From NCBI RefSeq assembly GCF_008180155.1, contig NZ_VSZS01000062.1, positions 62,001 to 126,000 of the forward strand: a DNA stretch of 64,000 bases, in the 5' to 3' direction. The stretch comes from Neoaquamicrobium microcysteis (lineage in GTDB: Bacteria; Pseudomonadota; Alphaproteobacteria; Rhizobiales; Rhizobiaceae). The notes beneath the pieces were generated by a model that was not told the origin of the DNA, made no database searches, and worked only from the letters and a program-made list of their open reading frames with translations. Made by a program: the position numbers and the translations under genes. Every line of letters starts with the position of its first letter. The stretch's first letter is position 1. Positions 26,435 to 35,062 of the stretch are shown here, piece by piece.

Positions 26435-27514
26435 ATGGCAGCCCGTTTCCATGAACTGAAAGTCGCCTCGATCGAGCGCCAGACGCCCGAAGCGGTCGCG
26501 GTGGCGTTCGAGATACCCGACGGGTTGAAGGACGCCTTCGCCTTCCGGCCGGGGCAGTATCTGACGCTTGCCGCCGATATCGACGGGCAGGAGGCGCGGC
26601 GCTCCTATTCGATATGCTCTGCGCCGGGCGACGAGACGCTGCGCGTCGGCGTGAAGCGGGTGGCGGACGGGCGGTTTTCCAGCTTCGTCAACGAGACCCT
26701 ATCGGTGGGCGACACGATCCGCGTGATGCCGCCGGAAGGGCGCTTTACCTCGCTGACGGGCGAGCGGCACGACTATGTGCTGGTCGCGGCCGGTTCCGGC
26801 ATCACGCCGATGCTGTCGATCGCCAAGACGGTGCTGGGGCACGAGGCGGACAGCACGATCACGCTGGTCTACGGCAACCGCTCGACCGACACGATCATGT
26901 TCCGCGAGGAACTGGAGGACCTGAAGGACCGCTATATGCGACGGTTCTCGCTGATCCATATGCTGTCGCGCGAGGCGCAGGACGTGGAACTGCTCAACGG
27001 GCGCATCGACGGCCCGCGGATCGGCGAACTGTCGCGGCGCGGCCTGATCGACCTGGCGGGTGCCGACGGCGTCTTCCTGTGCGGACCGGGCGAGATGATC
27101 GACGACGTTTCGGCATCGCTGAGGACGCTGGGCGTGGAAGAAGACCGCATACGGTTCGAGCGGTTCACGCCATCCGGCGACGCGCCCAAGCCGCGGCCGC
27201 GATCTGCCGAGGCGCAGCAGGCAGCGGAAGCGGGCGTGCAGATCGAGGTGGTGCTGGACGGCGTGCGCCGAGCGTTCCCGATGGGCGAGGCCGATGCCAC
27301 GGTGCTGGACGCCGCGCACCGCGCGGGACTGGAAATCCCCTATTCATGCGCGGGCGGCATGTGCTGCACCTGCCGCTGCCGCGTGGCGGAGGGGGAAGCC
27401 GAGATGGCGGTGAACTATTCGCTGCAGCCATGGGAGATCGAGGCGGGGTTCACGCTGGCCTGCCAAACACGCCCGACCTCGAAGAAGCTGGTGCTGGATT
27501 TCGACGCGGCGTAG
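26435..27514 (+). CDS. paaE: 1,2-phenylacetyl-CoA epoxidase reductase subunit
   Basis: A 359-residue reductase. An FAD-binding ferredoxin-reductase domain (RRSYSICSAPGD near residue 55), an NAD-binding domain (LVAAGSGITPMLSIAKTVL) and a C-terminal plant-type 2Fe-2S domain with CAGGMCCTC plus a last Cys in ACQTRP are present in order. It passes electrons from NADPH to the PaaA di-iron centre. It begins nine bases after paaD. It ends the paaABCDE operon; the minus-strand toxin gene ends seven bases later. Confidence 0.95.
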   Translation: MAARFHELKVASIERQTPEAVAVAFEIPDGLKDAFAFRPGQYLTLAADIDGQEARRSYSICSAPGDETLRVGVKRVADGRFSSFVNETLSVGDTIRVMPPEGRFTSLTGERHDYVLVAAGSGITPMLSIAKTVLGHEADSTITLVYGNRSTDTIMFREELEDLKDRYMRRFSLIHMLSREAQDVELLNGRIDGPRIGELSRRGLIDLAGADGVFLCGPGEMIDDVSASLRTLGVEEDRIRFERFTPSGDAPKPRPRSAEAQQAAEAGVQIEVVLDGVRRAFPMGEADATVLDAAHRAGLEIPYSCAGGMCCTCRCRVAEGEAEMAVNYSLQPWEIEAGFTLACQTRPTSKKLVLDFDAA

Positions 27515-27521
27515 GGGGGCG

Positions 27522-27830
27522 TCAATCGTCGGAGAGATCGGCTTCCCAGTCGCGGCCGGCGCGGAAGATGCGCAGGATCTCGACGCGCTCGTCATGAACC
27601 GCGAAGGCGATCGTCAGCCGACGCTCGAACCCGACGATGCGCAGGCCTGGTCGAATGTCATCACGCCCGTGACCTCGCTGCGAGGCGATATCCAGTGCTT
27701 CGCAAAAGGCGAAAATGCGGGCTATAAACTGCTCGGCAATGTCAATTGAAGCGGCTTCAACAAGCCATTCTTCTATGCCGACGAGATCAGCATCGGCTTC
27801 CGGTGAGATGATGATGGCGCGGCGTTTCAA
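27522..27830 (-). CDS. RelE/ParE-superfamily toxin
   Basis: A 102-residue ParE-like protein: AIIISPEADADLVGIEEWLVEAAS, then GHGRDDIRPGLRIVGFERRLTIAFAV, then EILRIFRAGRDWEADL. The RIFRAGRD end is typical of ParE toxins, which block DNA gyrase in known cases. Its TTG start overlaps the antitoxin stop (TTGA). The gene points toward paaE and ends close to it. Confidence 0.88.
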   Translation of the reverse strand: MKRRAIIISPEADADLVGIEEWLVEAASIDIAEQFIARIFAFCEALDIASQRGHGRDDIRPGLRIVGFERRLTIAFAVHDERVEILRIFRAGRDWEADLSDD

Positions 27831-28108
27831 TCGCCACCTTTGCGGCGCTCGATAGCCTTTTTGCGGAATTTTTCAGCGACGGTCTGAAGCGGGATGCCCC
27901 GGGCGGGATCATTCCGCATCCGGTCATACGTCTCGGCCACTTCCGTTTGCAGCCAGTGCTCGATGACCTCGTCATGCTTCTGGAGCGCCCGTATGCCGGC
28001 GCGTACGACTTCGCTGGCCGAGCCGTATTCGCCCGAGGCGACGAGGCGGTCGATATAGTCGGCCTGTTCGACCGGCAGGCTGACGGTGCGGCGATCGATC
28101 TTGTTCAT
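27827..28108 (-). CDS. ParD-like antitoxin
   Basis: A 93-residue ribbon-helix-helix protein: RRTVSLPVEQADYIDRLVASGEYGSASEVVRAGIRALQ is the ParD DNA-binding pattern, followed by a charged tail that binds toxin. The start at 28108 (MNKIDRRTV) has AAGGAT upstream; an earlier ATG lies in the operator. It is the upstream gene of the pair. Confidence 0.9.
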   Translation of the reverse strand: MNKIDRRTVSLPVEQADYIDRLVASGEYGSASEVVRAGIRALQKHDEVIEHWLQTEVAETYDRMRNDPARGIPLQTVAEKFRKKAIERRKGGD

Positions 28109-28123
28109 GGCGACATCCTTCCA

Positions 28124-28140
28124 GTATGAAGGATTCATAC
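28124..28140. promoter_or_regulatory. Operator of the ParDE-like module
   Basis: GTATGAA-GGA-TTCATAC is a perfect inverted repeat with seven-base arms, 16 bases upstream of the antitoxin start. It is the expected autoregulatory site of a ribbon-helix-helix antitoxin. Confidence 0.68.
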
Positions 28141-28308
28141 CACAATCCGAGGTCGCCTGAAAGGCTTCGGGCCGGGCGGGACAGGCGCTCGTCTGCCGTT
28201 TCGTTGGCCGAAGGAAGAAACCGGGAAAATCCCTTCGTTCGCCGTACCGCCGCGCCCGGTTGACGCGGCCCGAAGCATGGGGTCAACGATGCCGCACAGA
28301 TATGGTTG

Positions 28309-29958
28309 CTACTTTCCTTCGCGTATCTGCGTGAGCGTGCGGGTGGGCGTGATCGCCTCGGGGTCGAGCTTGATTTCGATGATGGACGGCTTGCCGCTGG
28401 CGCGGGCGCGCTCGAAGGCGGGGGCAAACTCGTCCGTCGTCGCGACCGTCTCGCCGTGACCGCCGAAGGCGCGGGCGTAGGCGGCGAAGTCGGGGTTCTT
28501 CAGCGTGGTGCCGGACACGCGGCCGGGATAGTCGCGCTCCTGATGCATGCGGATGGTGCCGTAGATGCCGTTGTTGAGGATAACCACGATCACCGGACGG
28601 TCGTACTGCACGGCGGTCGCGAACTCCTGCCCGTGCATCATGAAATCGCCGTCGCCCGCCCAGATGACAACCTCGCGATCCGGGAAGATGCCTTTGGCTG
28701 CGACGCCGGCGGGAACGCCGTAGCCCATGGAGCCCGAGGTGGGCGCGGCCTGCCCGTTGAAGCGGCGATAGCGGTGGAAGCGGTGCATCCACGTAGCGAA
28801 ATTGCCCGCGCCGTTGGCGACGATGACGTCTTCGGGCAGGTTTTCCTCCAGCCACGCCATCACCCTGCCCATCTTGACGTCGCCGGGGCCGTCCTGCGGC
28901 GGGGTGGACCACTGAAGATAGCTCTGGTGCAGCTCTTCCGTGCGGTTCGCCCAAGCGGGCGTCGCATCGGGCGCGGTTTGCGAGAAGGCTTCGGCAAAGG
29001 CGGTGTTGGAGGCGTTGATGGCGAGGTCCGGCCGGTAGACGCGGCCGAGCTCTTCGGGATCAGGGAAGATATGGACCAGCTTCTGGTCGGGGTAGGGGCT
29101 CTTGAGCAGGGTGTAGTCGGCCGACGGCATCTCGCCGAAGCGGCAGCCGACGAGGATCACGAGATCGCTGTCCTTGATGTATTGCGACAGCTTCGGGTTG
29201 GCGCCGATGCCGATGTCGCCCGCGTAGCATTCGTGCAGCTGGTCGCACAGCGTCTGGCGGCGGAAGGAGCAGCCCACCGGCAGCTTCCAGCGGCTGATGC
29301 CGGCGCAGACCTGCTTGACGGCCTCCTCCGTCCACCGCGTGCCGCCGAGAACGAGGAACGGTCGTTCCGCACCGTTGAGAAGTTCGACGAGCCAGTCCAT
29401 TTCCGGCTGGCCTGGGCGGGTTTCGACAGGCGTGAAGGGGCGCGGCTGCGGAGCCTCGACCTCGTCGGTGAGCATGTCTTCGGGCAGGGCGACGACGACC
29501 GGGCCGGGGCGGCCGGAGGTGGCGACCGCGAACGCGCGGGTGACGAGCTCGGGCACGCGGGCGGCGTCGTCGATCTCGACCACCCATTTGGCGATGGAGC
29601 CGTAGAAGGCCTTGTAGTCGACCTCCTGGAACGCCTCGCGCTCCTTGATGCCGCGCGCGACCTGGCCGATAAAGAGGATCATCGGGTTGGAATCCTGCGC
29701 GGCAATGTGGACGCCTGCGGACGCATTGGTGGCACCGGGGCCGCGTGTGACGAAGCAGATGCCGGGCTTGCCGGTAAGCCTGCCTTCGCAATCGGCCATC
29801 ATGGCGGCCCCGCCTTCCTGCCGGCAGACGATGTTCTCGATGCCCGAATCGTGCAGCGCGTCGAGCACGGCCAGATAGCTTTCGCCCGGGACCGAGTAGA
29901 TGCGCTTGACGCCGTTGGCTTCGAGCGCGTCGACCACCAGTTGTCCGCCTGTTCTCAT
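28309..29958 (-). CDS. Thiamine-diphosphate-dependent enzyme, acetolactate synthase-like
   Basis: A 549-residue enzyme with the three domains of the acetolactate synthase/decarboxylase family. The activating Glu is in YSVPGESYLAVLDAL near residue 26, and the ThDP/Mg motif runs from GDGDFMMHG to ILNNGIYG. The middle domain lacks obvious FAD-specific features. It starts inside the stop of the CoA-transferase gene (ATGA), so the two act together. The pairing recalls oxalyl-CoA decarboxylase with formyl-CoA transferase, but the sequence looks closer to generic acetolactate-synthase-like proteins. The reaction is unassigned: decarboxylation or carboligation of a 2-oxo acid or acyl-CoA. Confidence 0.85.
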   Translation of the reverse strand: MRTGGQLVVDALEANGVKRIYSVPGESYLAVLDALHDSGIENIVCRQEGGAAMMADCEGRLTGKPGICFVTRGPGATNASAGVHIAAQDSNPMILFIGQVARGIKEREAFQEVDYKAFYGSIAKWVVEIDDAARVPELVTRAFAVATSGRPGPVVVALPEDMLTDEVEAPQPRPFTPVETRPGQPEMDWLVELLNGAERPFLVLGGTRWTEEAVKQVCAGISRWKLPVGCSFRRQTLCDQLHECYAGDIGIGANPKLSQYIKDSDLVILVGCRFGEMPSADYTLLKSPYPDQKLVHIFPDPEELGRVYRPDLAINASNTAFAEAFSQTAPDATPAWANRTEELHQSYLQWSTPPQDGPGDVKMGRVMAWLEENLPEDVIVANGAGNFATWMHRFHRYRRFNGQAAPTSGSMGYGVPAGVAAKGIFPDREVVIWAGDGDFMMHGQEFATAVQYDRPVIVVILNNGIYGTIRMHQERDYPGRVSGTTLKNPDFAAYARAFGGHGETVATTDEFAPAFERARASGKPSIIEIKLDPEAITPTRTLTQIREGK

Positions 29959-31130
29959 CGACCTGCCTTCTCCAATTCCGCCAGTATCTCTTCGGTGTGC
30001 TGCCCCAGCCGGGGCGAGGGGCGCTCGTATTGTAGCGGCGTGCCGCCCATGACCATCGGCGCGCGCACCGAGGGAAGCGTGTTGCCCATGCCGTCGTCGA
30101 GGTCCATGCGCATGCCGCGCGCGACGACCTGCGGGTCTGCGAACATCTGCGCGATGTCATTGATTGGGCTCGCAGGCACGGCGGCGGCATCGAGCAGCGG
30201 CAGCAGCTTTTCGCGTTCCCAATCGGCCAGCGTCGCGACGAGCGTTTCGCGCAGGCGGACACGGTTGGTCACGCGGGCAGGGTTGGTCGCAAAGTCGGGG
30301 TCGGTGGCCAGATGGCCGAGCCCGACCACCTTGCAGAAGCGCTGGAACTGGCCGTCATTGCCGACGGCCAGGATGAAGAACCCGTCCTTTACCGGCAGCA
30401 CCTCGTAGGGCGCGATGTTCATGTGGGCGTTGCCCATCTGCACGGGCGCCTTGCCCGATACGAGATAGTTGAGGTTTTGGTTGCCGAGGATGGAAACCTG
30501 CGTGTCGAGCAGGGCCATGTCGATGTGCTGGCCTTCGCCCGTTGCCTCGGCGTGGCGCAGAGCCGCCTGTATGGCGATGACGGAATAGAGCCCGGTGAAG
30601 ATGTCGGAGACGGCCACGCCCACCTTCTGCGGCTCGCGCCCCGGTTCTCCCGTGATCGACATCAGCCCGCCGATGCCCTGGATGATGAAGTCGTAACCGG
30701 CACGAGGGGCATAGGGGCCGTCCTGTCCGAAGCCGGTGATGGAACAGTAGACGAGGCGTGGGTTGATCGCCTTCAGGCTTTCATAGTCGAGGCCGTATTT
30801 CTGCAAGCCGCCGAGCTTGAAATTCTCGATCAGCACGTCGGCGGTGGCCGCGAGCCTGCGGATCGCGCCGGCGCCTTCGGGCGTGGAAAAATCGACCGCG
30901 ATGGAGCGCTTGCCGCGGTTGGTCGAGTGATAGTAGGCGGCCGAAAGGTTCTCGCCGTCATGGCTCTTAATGAAGGGCGGGCCCCATTTGCGGGTATCGT
31001 CACCGCCGTCGGGGTTCTCGACCTTGATGACGTCCGCGCCCAGATCGGCCAGCAACTGCCCCGCCCACGGCCCGGCCAGAATGCGGGCGAGCTCGATGAC
31101 GCGTATGCCTTTGAGCGGCGGTTCGGCCAT
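29955..31130 (-). CDS. CaiB/BaiF family CoA-transferase
   Basis: A 391-residue class III CoA-transferase. Family marks are GIRVIELARILAGPWAGQLLADLGADVIKVE at the N-terminus, NRGKRSIAVD near residue 75, ITGFGQDGPYAPRAGYD with the catalytic Asp near residue 165, and AVSDIFTGLY. An ATG at 31145 would add five residues; the ATG at 31130 with GGAG nine bases upstream is preferred. These enzymes move CoA between carboxylic acids. It is upstream of, and coupled to, the ThDP enzyme. Confidence 0.88.
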   Translation of the reverse strand: MAEPPLKGIRVIELARILAGPWAGQLLADLGADVIKVENPDGGDDTRKWGPPFIKSHDGENLSAAYYHSTNRGKRSIAVDFSTPEGAGAIRRLAATADVLIENFKLGGLQKYGLDYESLKAINPRLVYCSITGFGQDGPYAPRAGYDFIIQGIGGLMSITGEPGREPQKVGVAVSDIFTGLYSVIAIQAALRHAEATGEGQHIDMALLDTQVSILGNQNLNYLVSGKAPVQMGNAHMNIAPYEVLPVKDGFFILAVGNDGQFQRFCKVVGLGHLATDPDFATNPARVTNRVRLRETLVATLADWEREKLLPLLDAAAVPASPINDIAQMFADPQVVARGMRMDLDDGMGNTLPSVRAPMVMGGTPLQYERPSPRLGQHTEEILAELEKAGR

Positions 31131-31222
31131 GGCGGAAGGCTCCATTGTCTACAGGTGGTGCCTATCAGATGGAGCCACGCCGGTTAACCGAAAACTCCGA
31201 ATAGGATCATGCGGTTTATGCA

Positions 31223-32155
31223 TCAACGCGCCGATACCGCCCGGACGGCCCATTCGGCGAAGTCCTTCATGATGATGTCGCGATTGATCTCGTTGAGAGA
31301 TTCGTGGCGGGTTTCGCCGTAAATCCTTGTAACGAGATTCGAAAAGCCCATCGCGCGCATGCGGCTTTCCAGATGCTGCACCGTCTTGCCGAACTCCGAT
31401 TCCGGATCGCCGCCGCCGCCGACAAGGTTGAAAGGCAAGTCCCGCCTGACGCCGGTGAAGTTGCGGTCGTTCGCGCCGGCAAAGACGAAATCGAACACGG
31501 CCTTCCACATGCCGACGGAAGCGTTCCAGCCGCAAAGCGGGTCGGCGATGTATTTGTCCACTTCCGCATGATCGCGCGACAGCCAGTCGAACGGCGTGCG
31601 GCCATCGCTGGCCTTTTTGGCCCACGCGTCGAAAGTGAGTTTGGGCAGGATGCGCGAGGGCACGTCGGAACCGAGCCTGAACTTTTCCCATGCAAGTACC
31701 GCCTGCGCGAGGCCGCCCAAAAGGCCGGCGGAAAAATTGCCGTTCCAGATCGCCGCGCCGGCGATGCGGTGCGAGTGGGCAAGCACGAAGTTCATCGCGA
31801 TGAGCGAACCCATCGAGTGGCCGAAGACGATAACCGGAACGCCCGCATGCTCCGTGGCGATAAGATCGTGGACGGCGGCCACATCGGCGATGACCTTTTG
31901 CGCTGCAGGTTCCGCGCCGAAAGAGCCAAGCGGCGCGCCCGGCGCTTTCGTGTGTCCATGCCCGCGATGATCGTGGGCGTAGACCGCGAAGCCGTAGCCG
32001 CGCAGGAACTCGGCGAAGCGGGCATAGCGGGCGGCGTGCTCAGCGAGGCCGTGATTGACCTGCACCACGCCGCGCGGCGCGGACAACTGCGTCACATAGA
32101 GATTGATTTCCGCGCCGGTGGGCGACAGGATGCCGCTCTGCCGATCGAAGCCCAT
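31223..32155 (-). CDS. Alpha/beta hydrolase, lysophospholipase/monoacylglycerol lipase type
   Basis: A 310-residue hydrolase. HDHRGHGHT near residue 62 and the nucleophile elbow FGHSMGSL near residue 113 fit the serine aminopeptidase S33/monoacylglycerol lipase group (Hydrolase_4). The catalytic His is likely in GETRHESLNE near the C-terminus. It is monocistronic, divergent from the second ABC importer. Substrate unknown. Confidence 0.85.
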   Translation of the reverse strand: MGFDRQSGILSPTGAEINLYVTQLSAPRGVVQVNHGLAEHAARYARFAEFLRGYGFAVYAHDHRGHGHTKAPGAPLGSFGAEPAAQKVIADVAAVHDLIATEHAGVPVIVFGHSMGSLIAMNFVLAHSHRIAGAAIWNGNFSAGLLGGLAQAVLAWEKFRLGSDVPSRILPKLTFDAWAKKASDGRTPFDWLSRDHAEVDKYIADPLCGWNASVGMWKAVFDFVFAGANDRNFTGVRRDLPFNLVGGGGDPESEFGKTVQHLESRMRAMGFSNLVTRIYGETRHESLNEINRDIIMKDFAEWAVRAVSAR

Positions 32156-32248
32156 GGTGCTGCCCTCCGTTGTGCAGGGTGAGGGGAAGACGAAAAGCCG
32201 CCTGCGTCAAGCGTGCCCTGCCTTTTGCGAAGGCGTAAAGTGACCGCG

Positions 32249-32305
32249 GCACAAGCATTCTGCCACCATCTTGTGCAATGCACAAAATTGCTGAACCCTT
32301 GTGCA
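32249..32305 (+). promoter_or_regulatory. Repeated TTGTGCA half-sites upstream of the second ABC importer
   Basis: A perfect palindrome TTGTGCA-A-TGCACAA lies at 32271-32285, with further half-sites GCACAA at 32249 and TTGTGCA at 32299-32305. The group lies 70-130 bases upstream of the binding-protein start, in the divergent region with the hydrolase gene. It looks like a multi-site operator; no regulator gene is adjacent. Confidence 0.55.
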
Positions 32306-32375
32306 GATTGCGCTTGCAATGCGTCCAGCTACCCGTTTTTATGCGGTCAAACATAGAATGGGTGAGGTTTCCCAC

Positions 32376-33410
32376 ATGATTTCTCGCAGAGTGTTTTCGT
32401 TCGTCGCCGCGGGGCTGATGGCGGGCTCTATGCTCGGCATCGCCGCGCCGGCCGCCGCGCAGACGACCGACATCAAGTTCACGCTCGACTGGAAGTTCGA
32501 GGGGCCGGCCGCCGGCTTCTTCCTCGCCATCGACAACGGGCATTTCGAGGAAGCCGGTCTCAACGTCACGATCGATTCGGGTAACGGCTCGGTCGAGGCG
32601 ATCCCGCGCGTGGCTACCGGCGCCTACCAGATGGGCTTCGGCGACATCAACTCGCTCATCAAGTTCCTCGACGAAGATCCGTCGCAGAAAATCCGCGCCG
32701 CGATGGTGGTCTACGAGCGTCCGCCGTTCTCCATCATCGGCCGCAAGTCGCAGGGCGTGACGGAAGACCCCAAGTCGGTGGAAGGCAAGAAGCTGGGCGC
32801 GCCGCCGCCGGATGGCGCGTTCGCGCAGTGGCCGGCCTTCGTGCAGGCCGCTGGCATCGACGAAAGCAAGGTTACGATCGAGAGCGTGGGCTTCCCGGTT
32901 CGCGAGCCGATGCTGGCGCAGGGCCAGGTGGATGGCATCTTCGGCTTCGCGTTCTCCTCCGTGCTGAACCTGAAGGCGCAGGGCGTGGATGCCGATGACA
33001 TCTCCATGATCCTGATGGCCGAAAACGGGCTCGACCTTTACGGCAACTCGATCCTTATCAACACCGACTTCGCGGAAGCAAACCCCGATGCGGTGAAGGG
33101 CTTCCTCGGCGCGCTCGCCAAGGGCTTCGCCGACGCCGTTGCCGATCCCGATGCCGGTGTCGCCGCCGTGATGAAGCGCAACGAAGTGCTGGACGCCGCC
33201 ATCGAGCGCGAGCGCCTGGATATGGCCAATGCGCTGAACATCAAGACGCCCTACGTCGTGGAAAACGGCTTCGGCGGCATCGACGAGGATAAGCTCGCCA
33301 AGTCGATCGAATATCTCAAAGTGTCGATGAACCTGAAGGGCGCAGTCGGCCCCGCCGACGTGTTCGACGCATCCTATCTGCCGCCGAAAGAAGAGCGAAT
33401 GCTCCCTTGA
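32376..33410 (+). CDS. ABC transporter substrate-binding protein, NMT1/THI5-like
   Basis: A 344-residue periplasmic binding protein. MISRRVFSFVAAG opens a signal peptide that ends after APAAAQ, and the mature part starts TTDIKFTLDWKFEGPAAGFF. A second start at 32358 would lengthen the leader without ribosome site. The TLDWKF, GHFEEAGLNVTI and GDINSLIKFLDE segments match NMT1/THI5-like proteins (ThiY and relatives). The ligand may be a pyrimidine, thiamine precursor or organic amine; no enzyme in the operon tells which. A strong stem-loop separates it from the ATPase gene. Confidence 0.9.
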   Translation: MISRRVFSFVAAGLMAGSMLGIAAPAAAQTTDIKFTLDWKFEGPAAGFFLAIDNGHFEEAGLNVTIDSGNGSVEAIPRVATGAYQMGFGDINSLIKFLDEDPSQKIRAAMVVYERPPFSIIGRKSQGVTEDPKSVEGKKLGAPPPDGAFAQWPAFVQAAGIDESKVTIESVGFPVREPMLAQGQVDGIFGFAFSSVLNLKAQGVDADDISMILMAENGLDLYGNSILINTDFAEANPDAVKGFLGALAKGFADAVADPDAGVAAVMKRNEVLDAAIERERLDMANALNIKTPYVVENGFGGIDEDKLAKSIEYLKVSMNLKGAVGPADVFDASYLPPKEERMLP

Positions 33411-33428
33411 TCTCGGCCTAGAGGGGAC

Positions 33429-33462
33429 GCGGGAGCCGGCGCGGGGAAACGCCGGCTCCCGC
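33429..33462 (+). terminator. Intercistronic stem-loop, partial terminator
   Basis: GCGGGAGCCGGC and GCCGGCTCCCGC form a perfect 12-base-pair stem with a ten-base loop, followed by GCGCCATTTTT. It sits between the binding-protein gene and the ATPase gene; such hairpins commonly raise the binding protein level above that of the membrane components. Confidence 0.7.
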
Positions 33463-33488
33463 GCCATTTTTCAGGGGGAAGTGTTCAC

Positions 33489-34280
33489 ATGGGCAGGCCA
33501 CTCGTCACCATCGAAGATGTCGACATGCGCTATGGCGGGCCGGAAGGCCTGCTGGCGGTCGAAGGGCTGACGCTCGAAGTGGCGACCGGCGAGTTTGCCG
33601 CGGTGGTGGGGCCGTCGGGCTGCGGCAAGTCCACGCTGATGAAGCTGGTGACCGGGCTCTACATTCCGCAGAAGGGAAATGTGACGGTGGCCGACGAGCC
33701 GGTGACGAAGCCGGTGAACATCGTGGGCATGGCGTTCCAGAACCCGACGATGCTGCCGTGGCGCACGACGCTGGACAACATCCTGCTGCCGCTGGAGGTG
33801 GTGGATCGCCACCGCCACCGGCTGCGCCGCAACAAGGCCGAATATGTCGAGAAGGCCGAGAAGCTGCTCGAGACGGTGGGGCTGAAGGGCTTCGGCCAGA
33901 AATTTCCATGGCAGCTTTCGGGCGGGATGCAGCAGCGCGCGAACCTGTGCCGCGCGCTGATCCACGAGCCCGACCTGCTGATGCTGGACGAGCCGTTCGG
34001 CGCGCTGGACAGCTTCACCCGCGAGGAACTGTGGTGCGTTATCCGCGACCTGCACGCCGCGCAGGGGGTGACCATCGTGCTGGTGACGCACGATTTGCGC
34101 GAGGCGGTGTTTCTGGCGGACCGCATCTTCGTGATGAGCGCGCGGCCCGGCCGCATCATCAAGAACCAGACTGTGCCTTTCGCGCGGCCGCGCGACCTCG
34201 AAATCCTCTACCAGTCGGATTTCAACGACATAGTCCATGAACTGCGCGGCAACATCGCCGACGCGAGGAAGGCAGCATGA
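33489..34280 (+). CDS. ABC transporter ATP-binding protein, NitT/TauT family
   Basis: A 263-residue ATPase. Walker A GPSGCGKST is near residue 43, the Q-loop region AFQNPTMLPWRTTLDN follows, the signature is LSGGMQQRANLCRAL, Walker B is LLMLDEPFGALDSF and the switch His is in VTHDLREA. GGGGGAAGTG precedes the ATG. Its stop overlaps the permease start (ATGA). Confidence 0.93.
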   Translation: MGRPLVTIEDVDMRYGGPEGLLAVEGLTLEVATGEFAAVVGPSGCGKSTLMKLVTGLYIPQKGNVTVADEPVTKPVNIVGMAFQNPTMLPWRTTLDNILLPLEVVDRHRHRLRRNKAEYVEKAEKLLETVGLKGFGQKFPWQLSGGMQQRANLCRALIHEPDLLMLDEPFGALDSFTREELWCVIRDLHAAQGVTIVLVTHDLREAVFLADRIFVMSARPGRIIKNQTVPFARPRDLEILYQSDFNDIVHELRGNIADARKAA

Positions 34281-35059
34281 GCACGCCATCCAAAGGGTTC
34301 GACTGGGTGAAGGCCGCCCCGTGGCTGTACACGATCGGGCTGTTCGTGATCTGGGAACTGGCGGTGCGCATATTCGGCCTGCCGCAGTATATCCTGCCCG
34401 CACCGTCGCGGATCGCGCAGGCGATCTGGCAGTACTGGCCGGCGATCTGGAAGAACTCGCTGCAGACGCTCTACACCACGACGGTCGGCTTCGCGCTGGC
34501 GGTGGTGGGTGGGCTGGCGCTGGGCATCCTCGTCGGCTGGTCGCGCTTCATCTATGCCGGGCTCTACCCGCTGATGGTCGGCTTCAACGCCATCCCCAAG
34601 GTGGCGGTGGTGCCCATTCTCGTCATCTGGTTCGGCATCGGCACGATCCCCGCGATCCTGACCGCCTTCCTGATCGCGTTCTTCCCAATCGTGGTGAATG
34701 TCGCGACGGGGCTTGCGACCATCGAGCCGGAGATGGAGGACGTGCTGCGCGCGCTGGGCGCGAAGAAGATGGACATCATGCTGAAGGTCGGCATTCCGCG
34801 TTCGATGCCGTATTTCTTCGGCTCGCTGAAGATCGCCATCACGCTGGCCTTCGTGGGCTCGGTGATCGCCGAGACCGTGGCGGCCAATTCCGGTCTTGGA
34901 CACATGATGCTTGCCGCGCAGAGCCAGTTCAACGTGCCGCTGGTATGGGCCGGGCTCATCATGCTCGCGGTGGAAGGCATCATCATGTACGCCGTGATGG
35001 CGTGGGTGGAGATGCGCATGACCGGCTGGGCGCACCGCAGCCAGATGGCGAACGCTTAA
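34277..35059 (+). CDS. ABC transporter permease, NitT/TauT family
   Basis: A 260-residue inner-membrane permease with about six membrane segments and the ATPase-docking loop RALGAKKMDIMLKVGIPRSM near residue 160. It is of normal SsuC/TauC length and probably works as a homodimer, in contrast to the two-permease system at 3-5 kb. It ends three bases before the stop of the convergent MFS gene. Confidence 0.92.
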   Translation: MSTPSKGFDWVKAAPWLYTIGLFVIWELAVRIFGLPQYILPAPSRIAQAIWQYWPAIWKNSLQTLYTTTVGFALAVVGGLALGILVGWSRFIYAGLYPLMVGFNAIPKVAVVPILVIWFGIGTIPAILTAFLIAFFPIVVNVATGLATIEPEMEDVLRALGAKKMDIMLKVGIPRSMPYFFGSLKIAITLAFVGSVIAETVAANSGLGHMMLAAQSQFNVPLVWAGLIMLAVEGIIMYAVMAWVEMRMTGWAHRSQMANA

Positions 35060-35062
35060 AGC

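Noticed and set aside
28309-31130. Oxalate degradation pair (frc-oxc)
   Set aside because: Gene order and families fit, but the ThDP enzyme reads as acetolactate synthase-like, and no oxalate transporter is near; kept as unassigned.
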